From: a virus
DNA length: 61,200 nucleotides
Strand: one strand, 5' to 3'
Virus record (IMG/VR): IMGVR_UViG_3300023184_009672
Coordinates: 1-61,200 of that record
Shown: positions 43,425-52,420 of the stretch, one piece after another
Layout: each line of letters opens with the position of its first letter
Position numbering within the stretch: the stretch's first letter is position 1
Program-made: the position numbers and the translations under genes
The notes under the pieces: generated by a model
What the model was told of the DNA's origin: nothing
Database searches by the model: none
Seen by the model: only the letters and a program-made list of their open reading frames with translations

Positions 43425-43425
43425 T

Positions 43426-43899
43426 ATGATTATCCCCGCCCAAAACCTTTTAGTTCCATTCTCAAATCAACCAAGACTACCTAAAAATTTCGTTATATCA
43501 GACTTAAACTACTTATGCCCAACAATAGAAACAGTAACAAATATAATATATCCAGCTTATGTTTGGTGGCTTAGATCTTTAAAGTTAACCAAATGGACTC
43601 ATAAATGGGATTGTGACAATTTTGCTGACGCTTTTAAGCTCTACTCATGTGGATATCATTATCAAAATTTGCAAGACGAAGCAGAGGGCATAGGTATTGG
43701 AGTTATTAACTATATGGCTAATAGCAAAGCAGAAGATGGCTTAAAAGGTGGCCATGCTATCAATATTATTTATGCTCAAAACAATAAAAACGATGATAAT
43801 ATAAGCGATTTTGATGTATATTTCCTTGAGCCTCAAAATGGCAAGCTATACTCTCTAACACCAGAAGAATTTAATAGCATTTGGACAGTTTATATATAA
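43426..43899 (+). CDS. papain/transglutaminase-like fold protein
   Basis: 157 aa. KWDCDNFADAF carries a candidate nucleophilic cysteine, GGHAINIIY a histidine, and FLEPQNGKLYSL an acidic residue, in the order seen in transglutaminase-like cysteine proteases. Seen in several phage late regions; substrate unknown. Confidence 0.5.
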   Translation: MIIPAQNLLVPFSNQPRLPKNFVISDLNYLCPTIETVTNIIYPAYVWWLRSLKLTKWTHKWDCDNFADAFKLYSCGYHYQNLQDEAEGIGIGVINYMANSKAEDGLKGGHAINIIYAQNNKNDDNISDFDVYFLEPQNGKLYSLTPEEFNSIWTVYI

Positions 43900-43905
43900 A
43901 ATATC

Positions 43906-43934
43906 TTGACTTTAAGTTAAATAAGTCATATAGT
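43906..43934 (+). promoter_or_regulatory. leaderless promoter within the late region
   Basis: -35 TTGACT (43906-43911), 17-bp spacer, -10 TATAGT (43929-43934), six bases to the ATG at 43941: an early-type promoter among late genes. Confidence 0.7.
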
Positions 43935-43940
43935 ACTTAT

Positions 43941-44267
43941 ATGAAACAAAAAATTCTAATAATCCTATCAAGTTTGTTTATTTTAACTAATATTACCCAT
44001 GCCCAAATGAAGTGCTCTATTTGGTCAGAAGATTTTGGTAATGAACAAAATGCAAGAATAAGATCCCTTAAAGAAGAGGAAAGATATTACAAGATTCAAT
44101 ATGATATCTTAAATAAACCATCCGTCTCTCATAGAGATGTTGTTCTCTTAAGACAAGCTACCCATCAACTTGGTTTGACAAAAATAGGTGAGCTTCAAAT
44201 CACAAGAAATAAATGCTTCACTAGGACAGAAAGACAACCAATGGTCTTTACAAGAATATGTCAATAA
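43941..44267 (+). CDS. secreted protein of unknown function
   Basis: 108 aa with a signal peptide (KILIILSSLFILTNITHA, cleavage before QMKC). The mature part is charged and helical. Because it has an early-type promoter it may be made throughout infection. No family recognised. Confidence 0.6.
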   Translation: MKQKILIILSSLFILTNITHAQMKCSIWSEDFGNEQNARIRSLKEEERYYKIQYDILNKPSVSHRDVVLLRQATHQLGLTKIGELQITRNKCFTRTERQPMVFTRICQ

Positions 44268-44662
44268 GATTTTTAACTTTATTTCTTTTATTATTTTTAA
44301 ATTTTAAAAGCTATAGCCAAAGCCTGCCTTCTTGTAGAATATTAAATCTCCCAGAGTCTTGTTTTATAAATAGCGTCATAGCTTATGAAAAAGTAAATAA
44401 AGAATTAAAAGATTACAATATTTGGTCTAATATTCTTGCTGTTGCTTTTCTTGAAAAAAGGGGCAATTCAGTTTTTCAGGGTGCTCATGCAGTTTGCGTA
44501 ATAGAATGGCAGAATAGACTTTATGTTTATGACGTAAATAAAGGTACCCTGCCAATGGATAGTGGAGTATATAAAATAAACTATAAAAGTGACGCCAAGG
44601 CTCTAGCAACAATACTTTTTCCAGATAAACGTATTATAGATTGTGATTTTTTAAAAGATTAG
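44258..44662 (+). CDS. secreted papain-like fold protein
   Basis: 134 aa with a signal peptide (LTLFLLLFLNFKSYS). ESCFINSVIAYEKVN carries a candidate cysteine, GAHAVCVIEW a histidine and YVYDVNKGTLPM an aspartate: a possible cysteine-protease or transglutaminase-like triad, exported this time. Overlaps the previous gene by 10 bases. Confidence 0.5.
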   Translation: MSIRFLTLFLLLFLNFKSYSQSLPSCRILNLPESCFINSVIAYEKVNKELKDYNIWSNILAVAFLEKRGNSVFQGAHAVCVIEWQNRLYVYDVNKGTLPMDSGVYKINYKSDAKALATILFPDKRIIDCDFLKD

Positions 44663-44677
44663 GCTTGTAATATATAG

Positions 44678-44683
44678 GTGTAA
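44678..44683 (+). promoter_or_regulatory. candidate late promoter motif GTGTAA
   Basis: ATATAGGTGTAAATAT, 14 bases before the ATG at 44692. Confidence 0.5.
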
Positions 44684-44691
44684 ATATATAC

Positions 44692-45651
44692 ATGTTTAAA
44701 TGTATATTAGGCCTTTCGGCTTTTTTATTAGCAGGTTGTGCCGCATTTTTTTCTGTCAAAGGGATAGCTCTACTCTTTGCTGCAAGTTTTTGGAGCGTTG
44801 CAGTTATGGCTGGATCTCTAGAAGTAGCAAAATTAGTATCTGCGTCTTATCTTTACAGACATTGGAAAGATACAATAGCTATTTTAAGAAATTATATGTT
44901 GTGTTCCACAGTTTTATTAATGATTATAACAAGTCTAGGAATTTTTGGTTTTCTTTCTGATGCTTTTCAACGCAACTTTTCTCAATATAGTTTAAATTTA
45001 AATAAGATCCAATCCCTAAAGTCTCAAGAAGGTTTTATTTCGTCTCAAACAGATTTCAATAGAAGTAAACTTAAAGATCTAATAGATTTACAAAAAACTT
45101 ATCAAACATCTTTCGATTCAGTCGTAAAGCAAGAGGTAAGTACGACTAAAACTACGCAAGGAGGATTTTTTAGCTCAGATAAAACAGAAAAAGTTATAGA
45201 TTCTAAACTATTAGACAGTAAAAATAAAATAATAGAAGGCTCTCAAAAAAATATAAATTCTCTTTTCGCTCAAATACAAACTGTCACAATTAACCTTGAA
45301 AATTTAGAGAAACAATCAACTAAAATATCTCAAGACATTATGGTTCTTGAAAGCGATAATTCAAAAGGCGAAATTGGTACATTTAAATTTGTCGCCGAAG
45401 CTTTTAACTTAAAAATAGAAAATGCAGTTAGGATTTTTATCATTTTAATTATTATAGTCTTTGATCCATTAGCAGTAGCTTTAGTTATTGCTTACAATAG
45501 TCTTTCTTCCGACAAAAAACAAACAGTAATACAAATAGAAAAAATTATAGAAAAACCAATAGAAAAAATAAAAGAAGTATTTCACGAATATAAACGCGGC
45601 ACTAAAAGATCTCACAACCCAGACCTCGCAGATCCAAATTTAATAGATTAA
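44692..45651 (+). CDS. multi-span membrane protein with coiled coil
   Basis: 319 aa. Three N-terminal helices in the first ~90 residues (including SLEVAKLVSASYLYRHW), a long periplasmic or cytoplasmic coiled coil (about 100-230), then a fourth helix (VRIFIILIIIVFDPLAVALVIAY) and a basic tail. I have seen this layout with the FDPLAVALVIA segment in phage proteins of unknown function, loosely like DUF4407. Confidence 0.6.
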   Translation: MFKCILGLSAFLLAGCAAFFSVKGIALLFAASFWSVAVMAGSLEVAKLVSASYLYRHWKDTIAILRNYMLCSTVLLMIITSLGIFGFLSDAFQRNFSQYSLNLNKIQSLKSQEGFISSQTDFNRSKLKDLIDLQKTYQTSFDSVVKQEVSTTKTTQGGFFSSDKTEKVIDSKLLDSKNKIIEGSQKNINSLFAQIQTVTINLENLEKQSTKISQDIMVLESDNSKGEIGTFKFVAEAFNLKIENAVRIFIILIIIVFDPLAVALVIAYNSLSSDKKQTVIQIEKIIEKPIEKIKEVFHEYKRGTKRSHNPDLADPNLID

Positions 45652-45692
45652 ACTTTTAATATATAAATATTTTACATTAAAGATAAAATATA

Positions 45693-45698
45693 GTGTAA
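45693..45698 (+). promoter_or_regulatory. candidate late promoter motif GTGTAA
   Basis: ATATAGTGTAAATTA, 23 bases before the ATG at 45716. Confidence 0.5.
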
Positions 45699-45715
45699 AT
45701 TATTGGTAATAACTC

Positions 45716-46441
45716 ATGTCTAAAAAACATCGAAAAGAACAAAAAGAGGATAAGTCACCAGTAGTTCCTCAAAGAGATAAGATTCAACAACCCTTGAATA
45801 TTAGGGATCTCAATTGGACAGAAAATCAAAAAAAGTTCATTCAAACCCTACAAGATAAATCCACTAAGATGGTTTTTTGTAAAGGCCCAGCAGGAACAGC
45901 TAAAAGTTTGTTAAGCGTTTATTGTGCTCTTCATGCTATTAATAATAAGAAGGTAGGAGAGATATTTTATATTCGTAATCCTGTGGAAAGTAGCACTCAT
46001 AATCTAGGATTTCTTAAAGGCGATCTTCATGAAAAATTAGATCCATATTTACAGCCTTTAATGGACAAACTTCATGAGCTTTTACCAAAAGGTCAAGCAG
46101 AATTGCTATTAAAACAAGAAAGAGTCAAAGGATTACCATTAGGATTTTTAAGAGGACTTAGCATCAATGCTAGTTATATTATCTGCGACGAAGCCCAGAA
46201 CTTAAGTATTCATGATCTTTTATTAGTTAGTACTAGAATGGGCAAGTTCAGTAAGTTAATATTTATTGGAGATATTCGTCAATCAGATATCAAGAATAGT
46301 GGTTTTGAAAGAATATATCAGCTCTTTGATGACGAAAAAAGCGCAAGCAAAGGTATTGTAACTTTTAAATTCGGCACAAGCGATATTATGAGAAATGATA
46401 TATTAGCTTATATTATTGAAAAGTTTGAAGAATTGAAATAA
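45716..46441 (+). CDS. phoH: PhoH-like ATPase
   Basis: 241 aa. Walker A GPAGTAKS (57-64), Walker B YIICDEAQN (about 155-163), and the FYIRNPVESSTHNLGFLKGD and FIGDIRQSD segments are typical of the PhoH core. PhoH proteins are RNA-helicase/nuclease-related ATPases common in large phages; the role in infection is unproven. Confidence 0.9.
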   Translation: MSKKHRKEQKEDKSPVVPQRDKIQQPLNIRDLNWTENQKKFIQTLQDKSTKMVFCKGPAGTAKSLLSVYCALHAINNKKVGEIFYIRNPVESSTHNLGFLKGDLHEKLDPYLQPLMDKLHELLPKGQAELLLKQERVKGLPLGFLRGLSINASYIICDEAQNLSIHDLLLVSTRMGKFSKLIFIGDIRQSDIKNSGFERIYQLFDDEKSASKGIVTFKFGTSDIMRNDILAYIIEKFEELK

Positions 46442-46445
46442 TTTT

Positions 46446-46451
46446 GTGTAA
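46446..46451 (+). promoter_or_regulatory. candidate late promoter motif GTGTAA
   Basis: TTTTGTGTAATATTA, 15 bases before the ATG at 46461. Confidence 0.5.
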
Positions 46452-46460
46452 TATTACCAT

Positions 46461-47357
46461 ATGGAAGAGAATATAAAAGAAAATAGTTTCAATAAAAACG
46501 TAATTGAAGTTTATACTCAAGAGCCAGGATTTACTGGATATAAAGGTTTAGATTGGAATAGACTAGACGATATTGAAGATCTAGTAAATAAAAATGGTAA
46601 TTGGATTTCTAATGATGTTGTTGGTACTAGCAGTAATCTTGTTATGTGGGCTAATTCTGATAGAAAAGAACTTTTTGTTCAAAATTTAGGAATAACTCCA
46701 CTTTATGTTAAATATAGCGATGATGTAGCTGCTAGTGCTACTAATTTTAATTTTATTTTAACTAGTGGATCAGCATTATCAGCTGGAGACGGCGGAAGTT
46801 TAAGTGATTTAAATTATACTGGCGAAGTTTACGTTTATTCAACTGATGCTAATTTTATTGCTTGGGAAAGAGGCACAAGTGCTCCAACTGGATTCTGGAA
46901 AGATTGTAGAAATGAAACTTGGTATACAAATTATGATAGTTTTAACTGGGTAACTAGCGGCTCATTAGATGGAGGATCTCATGGATCATATGATGGCAAT
47001 GAAACTATAGGCGTAAATGTTCCAGCATCTGGAAATGCCCAAGCTATTGAATATAAAACTTGTTTTAAAAATGTAGTTGGATATCATATATGGCCTATGC
47101 TATCTTGGGACACTCAGCCAATTTATGTAGCAACAGCAGGTCAAGAAAATGATTGTTATGCTAGAATATCTTGGAACGATGTTATTATTTTTGAAATGGT
47201 TAATAATAATGTAACAGTTCCTGTAAATGGAAGCATATACTCGGAAAATTTGAATAATGATAGAAGATTTTTAAATGGACAATATGGCGAATTTAGAATT
47301 AAATTTGAAACAAAAAATAGTTCTTTAGAATCACAATTGTATTTCCAGAACGATTAA
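46461..47357 (+). CDS. probable virion structural protein
   Basis: 298 aa, beta-rich, Gly/Ser/Asn-rich and almost cysteine-free, as in phage decoration or fibre-associated proteins. No motif identifies it. Own GTGTAA motif upstream. Confidence 0.5.
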   Translation: MEENIKENSFNKNVIEVYTQEPGFTGYKGLDWNRLDDIEDLVNKNGNWISNDVVGTSSNLVMWANSDRKELFVQNLGITPLYVKYSDDVAASATNFNFILTSGSALSAGDGGSLSDLNYTGEVYVYSTDANFIAWERGTSAPTGFWKDCRNETWYTNYDSFNWVTSGSLDGGSHGSYDGNETIGVNVPASGNAQAIEYKTCFKNVVGYHIWPMLSWDTQPIYVATAGQENDCYARISWNDVIIFEMVNNNVTVPVNGSIYSENLNNDRRFLNGQYGEFRIKFETKNSSLESQLYFQND

Positions 47358-47406
47358 AATTTAAATAAAAACTAGATATTTTGAATAAAAATGCATAATA
47401 TATATT

Positions 47407-47823
47407 ATGCTAAAAACATACTGTTCAGAATGTGGCGGACCAACAGAATATTCCCTTAATAAGCCTAAATTTTGCAGTAATTGTGGCAATTCTTTCGACA
47501 AAAAAATAGCATTACAAGTTTTAAAGCCGAAGAGAACAATATCTAGAGTACAAGAACCGACAGAAGATATAGAGGATATTGACGGAGGTGAAGATATCAA
47601 TTATGTGCCTGATATTAAAAAAATAGATTATGAATTATCTTTACCTCTGAAAAATAAAGAAACAATTGGCAATTTAGCAGGAACTTCCACAGATTCATCT
47701 GACCAAAATTGGCCGAAAATAAAAACTCCTAAAGTCAGCAAAAAAGAGTTTTTAGATAATTTTGCAAAAGAGGCTGGATCCATTAGAGGAAAACTCAATA
47801 GGAAACATGGCCCTAAAAATTAA
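47407..47823 (+). CDS. zinc-ribbon protein, possible late transcription cofactor
   Basis: 138 aa. CSECGG...CSNCGN (about 6-26) is a zinc ribbon, followed by a disordered acidic linker and a basic end. It overlaps the sigma-factor gene by 14 bases. In T4-like phages a small cofactor (gp33) partners the late sigma (gp55); the adjacency makes that an attractive guess, with no sequence similarity visible. Confidence 0.5.
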   Translation: MLKTYCSECGGPTEYSLNKPKFCSNCGNSFDKKIALQVLKPKRTISRVQEPTEDIEDIDGGEDINYVPDIKKIDYELSLPLKNKETIGNLAGTSTDSSDQNWPKIKTPKVSKKEFLDNFAKEAGSIRGKLNRKHGPKN

Positions 47824-48487
47824 ATTTGAAGCTTGTATAGACCAAATCAATACAGAGATTATAAAAAGAAAGCACAAGTGGAATCTTACCGCTATAGCTT
47901 GGATGGATTTTAATGATGTGTCACAAATTTTAAGGTTTCATATTTACAAAAAATGGCATTTATATAATCAAGAAAAACCCCTAGCCCCATGGGTTAACAC
48001 AATAATCAGTAATCAAATTAAAAATTTAATAAGAAATAATTATAGTAATTTTACTAGACCTTGTTTAAAGTGTTCTGCGGCTGATATGGATCATGGTTGC
48101 GCTATTTATGGGACGCAATGTAATACTTGTCCTTTATACGCAAATTGGGAAAAAAATAAGAAAAGTGCACATGACACAAAATTGACAGTAAGCATGGAAA
48201 ACCATTCTCAAGAAATAAATAGTATTCCTAATGAAAATTTAAACATGGAACAAAGCGCAAAAAATATTCATAATAAAATGTCAAAAGTTTTAAAGCCTAT
48301 AGAATGGAAAATATATAGACATCTTTATATAGAAGGCAAAAATGAAGAGCAAACAGCTAAATTAATGGGTTATAGAACTAGCGAAAAAAATAGAATAGCA
48401 GGATATAAGCAAATTAAAAATATAAAAAAATCTATTATAATTAAAGTCAAAAAACATCTATATAATGGGGAGATAGACATAGTATGA
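47810..48487 (+). CDS. phage late sigma factor (gp55-like) with zinc-finger insert
   Basis: 225 aa. DFNDVSQILRFHIYKKWHLY followed by PLAPWVNTIISNQIKNLIRNNY is sigma region 2. Residues 86-108 hold five cysteines (CLKC...C...CNTC) forming a zinc knuckle. LKPIEWKIYRHLYIEGKNEEQ and the basic helix after it look like region 4. It probably recruits host RNA polymerase to late promoters, perhaps the GTGTAA motif. The ATG at 47810 is preferred; an upstream frame exists. Confidence 0.75.
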   Translation, partial: ALKIKFEACIDQINTEIIKRKHKWNLTAIAWMDFNDVSQILRFHIYKKWHLYNQEKPLAPWVNTIISNQIKNLIRNNYSNFTRPCLKCSAADMDHGCAIYGTQCNTCPLYANWEKNKKSAHDTKLTVSMENHSQEINSIPNENLNMEQSAKNIHNKMSKVLKPIEWKIYRHLYIEGKNEEQTAKLMGYRTSEKNRIAGYKQIKNIKKSIIIKVKKHLYNGEIDIV

Positions 48488-49578
48488 GCGAAGACTTTTT
48501 TATCCTGTCTGAAGAGCAAAAATTAAAACTATTAAATGAATGGAATAACCGTCCAGATAATCCTCCTTCATTGGCTGAACTAGTTAAAATAGCTTTTGAT
48601 AGAGAAGATTTAGACGGAAGAAGCAAAGAAGGAAAATCTGTCAAACAATTTTTAGCTTCAAGACAGATTAAACCTAGAAAAAGCCATGAATACGAAGCCA
48701 AAGGTCTTATAGAATTAAATAATGAACAAAAAGAATATATAAGTAATAATTGTCATGTTATGACTGGATTAGAAATTGCCAAAATTTTATTTAAAGATGA
48801 AACTCTAACAAATCTTTGCCAAGAAAGCAGAAGCGTTTTAGACTACATGAAAAGTATACCTACAAACATAAAATATAATAATAGCGAAAATGAAGAAGCT
48901 TCTACTGGAGATTATAAACCGCCTCGTAGTGAAGAAAGAATGATAGCAAAAATTAATAAATATGTTTTAGATGGAATAGACAAAAGCAAGATCACTCATG
49001 GTCAAAAAAGAGAAGTCATTGCCATAATAAGCTATATGAATACTCATAGATTTATACATCAAATTAATCTTTATGATAATGAAAGTGATCGCGAACTTTT
49101 TGAGAGTAGTTTTGTAAGATATACTTATAATAAAAGTGATTTGACTCAAGAAGAGGTAGACCAATATATCGTACTCTGCACAGAGGTACTTATTTCTTCT
49201 AGTATACAACAAACTATTAGCGTATTACAAAATCAAATAGATTTATCACTACAAGATGACGGTAAAATCCCTATGGCATTAGTTGAAGCAAGTAATACGG
49301 CTAGAAAAGAGTACAATGATTGTGTAAACAGGCAGCAAAAACTAAATAATGATTTGAAAGTCAAAAGAAGCGAAAAATTAAGTAAACAAGTTAAGGATAC
49401 GGCTTCTATTATAAATCTTGTGCAGATGTGGAAAGAAGAAGAGAGTAGGGTTAAATTAATTAAAATGGCAGACCTTAAGAAAAAAAGTTTAGAGAAAGAA
49501 ATAGACAGACTCTCTTCTATGGACGAGATAAAATGCAAAATTTTAGGAATATCAAGAGACGAAATATTAAATGGTTAA
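48484..49578 (+). CDS. unknown protein upstream of the terminase
   Basis: 364 aa, largely helical with a long C-terminal coiled coil (about 250-350). A repeated PPSLAELVKIAF / LEIAKILFKDE pattern in the N-terminal third suggests small helix-turn-helix modules. Position two genes before TerL fits a terminase small subunit or packaging adaptor, but that is inference. ATGA overlap with the sigma gene. Confidence 0.45.
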   Translation: MSEDFFILSEEQKLKLLNEWNNRPDNPPSLAELVKIAFDREDLDGRSKEGKSVKQFLASRQIKPRKSHEYEAKGLIELNNEQKEYISNNCHVMTGLEIAKILFKDETLTNLCQESRSVLDYMKSIPTNIKYNNSENEEASTGDYKPPRSEERMIAKINKYVLDGIDKSKITHGQKREVIAIISYMNTHRFIHQINLYDNESDRELFESSFVRYTYNKSDLTQEEVDQYIVLCTEVLISSSIQQTISVLQNQIDLSLQDDGKIPMALVEASNTARKEYNDCVNRQQKLNNDLKVKRSEKLSKQVKDTASIINLVQMWKEEESRVKLIKMADLKKKSLEKEIDRLSSMDEIKCKILGISRDEILNG

Positions 49579-49581
49579 TTT

Positions 49582-50517
49582 ATGTCAATTATTTGCAAAG
49601 TAGATGGAAAAGAATTTAAAGATGAAAAAAGTCTTCATCTTGCGCTCAGGGGTTATGGGTTAAATAAAGAAAAATATTATCATGAATATTATCCTAAAAA
49701 AGATTTATTGACTGGTGAAACAATAAATTTTAAAACCAAAGAGCAGTATTTAAATAGTGATTTTAATGATAAAAATAATATGAAAAAATGGCTTAAAAAC
49801 CAGTCCATAGAAAAAGCTCAAAAATATTGTAAGTCATTATTAGTCAAGCGTAAAGAAGAAAAGAAAATTATATACTCACCAAACCAAGTAGAGTTAAGGA
49901 CTATTATGAGCCCCTCAGTTATATTCTATAATAAGATTTTTGATGATTATTATGATGTCTGCTCTGAAGTAGGTTTAGAAAATAAGTTCATACATCCTAA
50001 AAATATAGCTCACCAATTTCAAAATAAATTGACAATAAGAGACACAATATATGTTGATACCAGAGAACAAAGTTGGCTTAAATTCAATATACCTTTTGAG
50101 ATTCAGACCCTACCATATGGAGATTATACTTGCTCAAATGATAATTGTAATTGTTATATTGAACGTAAAAGCTTAAGTGATTTCATTAGCACTTTAAGTA
50201 GCGGCAATTTAAATAGGTTTAAAAATGAAATAGAAAAAGCTAAAATTAATAATGCGTATATTGTTGTGGTGATAGAAGAAAAACTACAAAATGCTTTGAG
50301 CTTTCAATATTTACCTCATATTAGTAAAAAAATTAAAGCTACCCCAGAATTTATATTTCATAACGTTAGATCATTAATACAAGATTATAGTAATTTACAA
50401 TTTTTATTCGTAGACGGTAGAGAAGAAATGAAAAGAGTTATAGAATCTATATTGGCTTCAAACTGTTTTTACAAAAAGGTAGATCTTCAATTAGCTTATG
50501 ATCTAAAATTACTATGA
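49582..50517 (+). CDS. ERCC4/XPF-family nuclease
   Basis: 311 aa. YVDTREQ (157-163), PYGDYTC (178-184) and YIERKSLSDF (192-201) form the GDxnERKx3D active site of XPF/Mus81-type nucleases, which cut branched DNA. The N-terminal ~100 residues are unassigned. It overlaps the TerL start, so a role in resolving branches before packaging is likely. Confidence 0.8.
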   Translation: MSIICKVDGKEFKDEKSLHLALRGYGLNKEKYYHEYYPKKDLLTGETINFKTKEQYLNSDFNDKNNMKKWLKNQSIEKAQKYCKSLLVKRKEEKKIIYSPNQVELRTIMSPSVIFYNKIFDDYYDVCSEVGLENKFIHPKNIAHQFQNKLTIRDTIYVDTREQSWLKFNIPFEIQTLPYGDYTCSNDNCNCYIERKSLSDFISTLSSGNLNRFKNEIEKAKINNAYIVVVIEEKLQNALSFQYLPHISKKIKATPEFIFHNVRSLIQDYSNLQFLFVDGREEMKRVIESILASNCFYKKVDLQLAYDLKLL

Positions 50518-52358
50518 TATATTGTCCAGATAAATATATAAAAAAAATAAAAGACGTTAATGCCGAACTTATGGAAATGAAAGGTTTTCTTAACGATAAA
50601 GAAGCAAAAATATCATTGGCAAAATTTTTAAGAGCAAATATTGGGTTTACTACAGAATTGATAAGTGGTGTTAAGTTGGCTCCATATCAAGAATTACATC
50701 TTAAAGCTTTTTTTAATCGTAATTTTAATATGTCTGTTTTTGGTCGTGGTTGTGGCAAGACTTTTACAGCTGCGGTTTTTTGTTTTCTTCAATGTGTATT
50801 TGAACCTAATACAAAAATTTTAATTGCTGGCCCTACGTTTAGAACTGCACGATTTATATTTAATAATTTAGAAAAAATAGTTAGTAGTCCAGGAGCAGAA
50901 TTATTAGCCCAATGCTTTGGCGCAAAATCTAAAAGAAATGATCAATTTGAATGGGAAATAAATGGAGGAAGTATTGTAGCAATTCCTTTAAACGGGGAAA
51001 AAATAAGAGGCTTTCGCGCAAATGTATTAGTTTTAGATGAATTTCTTTTACTTCCAGAAGAAATTATTAAAAACGTTCTTATGCCATTCTTAGTCGCACC
51101 ACAAAATATTAAAGAGCGCATGCAAATTAGAGAATTGGAAGATAAATTAATTGAAGAAGGATCCATGAAAGAGGAAGATAGAATGGTTTTTGCAAACGAC
51201 AGTAAAATGTTAGCTTTTTCTTCTGCGAGCTATACTTTTGAAAATTTATACAAAGTATATACTGAATGGTCTGAAAAAATAATAAATGATGAAAAAGGAG
51301 AAGCATCTTATTTTGTCAGTCAAATAAGTTACGATGCTTTACCAGAGGAAATGATTGACAAGACAATTATAGAAGAAGCCCAATCTGGAGGGGCAAGTCA
51401 TAGTAGTTTTTTGAGAGAATATTGCGCTAGATTTACTGATGGAAGTGATAGTTATTTTAATGCGAAAAAAATGGAAGAATGTACATTAAAGTATAATGAA
51501 AAACCTCATACTCTATTAAAAGGCGAGCCTGGAAAAAAGTATATTCTTGGCATTGATCCAAATATGAGTGATAGTCCTAATGCCGATTATTTTGCTATGG
51601 CAATCTTAGAAATAGACGAAGAAAAAAAACATGGTATATTAGTACATACTTATGCAGGACTTGGTAATTTGAAAAATCATGTGGCTTATCTTTCTTACAT
51701 TATGGATAATTTTAATATAGTTTTAATCATATTAGATAATGCTGGAGCAGATGTATTCACAGCTTCTTGCAATGAATCAGAATTATTCAAAAAACAAAAA
51801 TTAGAAATTAAAACTTTTGATCTTGATTCTGATTTAGAAGGATTAGATTACGAAATGATGATTAAAAATGCTAGAAAAAAATATAATTTAGAAGATAAAA
51901 GAATAGCTTTTAATCAAGTCTTTACAAGTACATTTATTCGTAAAGCTAACGAACATTTACAAGCATGTATTGATTATAAAAAAATATGGTTTGCTAGCAA
52001 AACAGCATCAAATGAAGAATTTTTTAACAACGCAGTTAATCGTGGAGCACCAATAGAATTAATAAAGAGCGAAAACAAGAAAGACTGGACAATATTAGAT
52101 TTTATAGAAGATCAAGACGATTTCATAAATCAAACGAAAAAACAATGTACTCTTGTGGAACATTCTTCTACTAGCAGAGGAAATCAAACTTTTGATTTAC
52201 CTCAACATTTAAAAAGAAGCACTTCTGCGAATAAAGCCAGAAAAGACAATTATTCAGCTTTAATGCTAGCTAATTGGGGGCTTAAGTGTTATTTAGATAT
52301 GATGAATATTCCTCAAGTAGAAGAGCAGTGCACTTTTTCCCCTATAATGATCAAATAA
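50514..52358 (+). CDS. terL: terminase large subunit
   Basis: 614 aa. ATPase: Walker A GRGCGKT (77-83) and Walker B VLVLDEF (171-177). RNase H-like nuclease domain: YILGIDPN (D348) and IILDNAGAD (D408), with a C-terminal Asp region. It drives DNA into the prohead and cuts it. ATGA overlap with the ERCC4 gene. Confidence 0.9.
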   Translation: MIYCPDKYIKKIKDVNAELMEMKGFLNDKEAKISLAKFLRANIGFTTELISGVKLAPYQELHLKAFFNRNFNMSVFGRGCGKTFTAAVFCFLQCVFEPNTKILIAGPTFRTARFIFNNLEKIVSSPGAELLAQCFGAKSKRNDQFEWEINGGSIVAIPLNGEKIRGFRANVLVLDEFLLLPEEIIKNVLMPFLVAPQNIKERMQIRELEDKLIEEGSMKEEDRMVFANDSKMLAFSSASYTFENLYKVYTEWSEKIINDEKGEASYFVSQISYDALPEEMIDKTIIEEAQSGGASHSSFLREYCARFTDGSDSYFNAKKMEECTLKYNEKPHTLLKGEPGKKYILGIDPNMSDSPNADYFAMAILEIDEEKKHGILVHTYAGLGNLKNHVAYLSYIMDNFNIVLIILDNAGADVFTASCNESELFKKQKLEIKTFDLDSDLEGLDYEMMIKNARKKYNLEDKRIAFNQVFTSTFIRKANEHLQACIDYKKIWFASKTASNEEFFNNAVNRGAPIELIKSENKKDWTILDFIEDQDDFINQTKKQCTLVEHSSTSRGNQTFDLPQHLKRSTSANKARKDNYSALMLANWGLKCYLDMMNIPQVEEQCTFSPIMIK

Positions 52359-52400
52359 ATTGGTTATTTTCCTTTATTTTAGTATTATACTTAATATAAG

Positions 52401-52406
52401 GTGTAA
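52401..52406 (+). promoter_or_regulatory. candidate late promoter motif GTGTAA
   Basis: ATAAGGTGTAATATTT, 20 bases before the ATG at 52421. Confidence 0.55.
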
Positions 52407-52420
52407 TATTTTATATAAAA

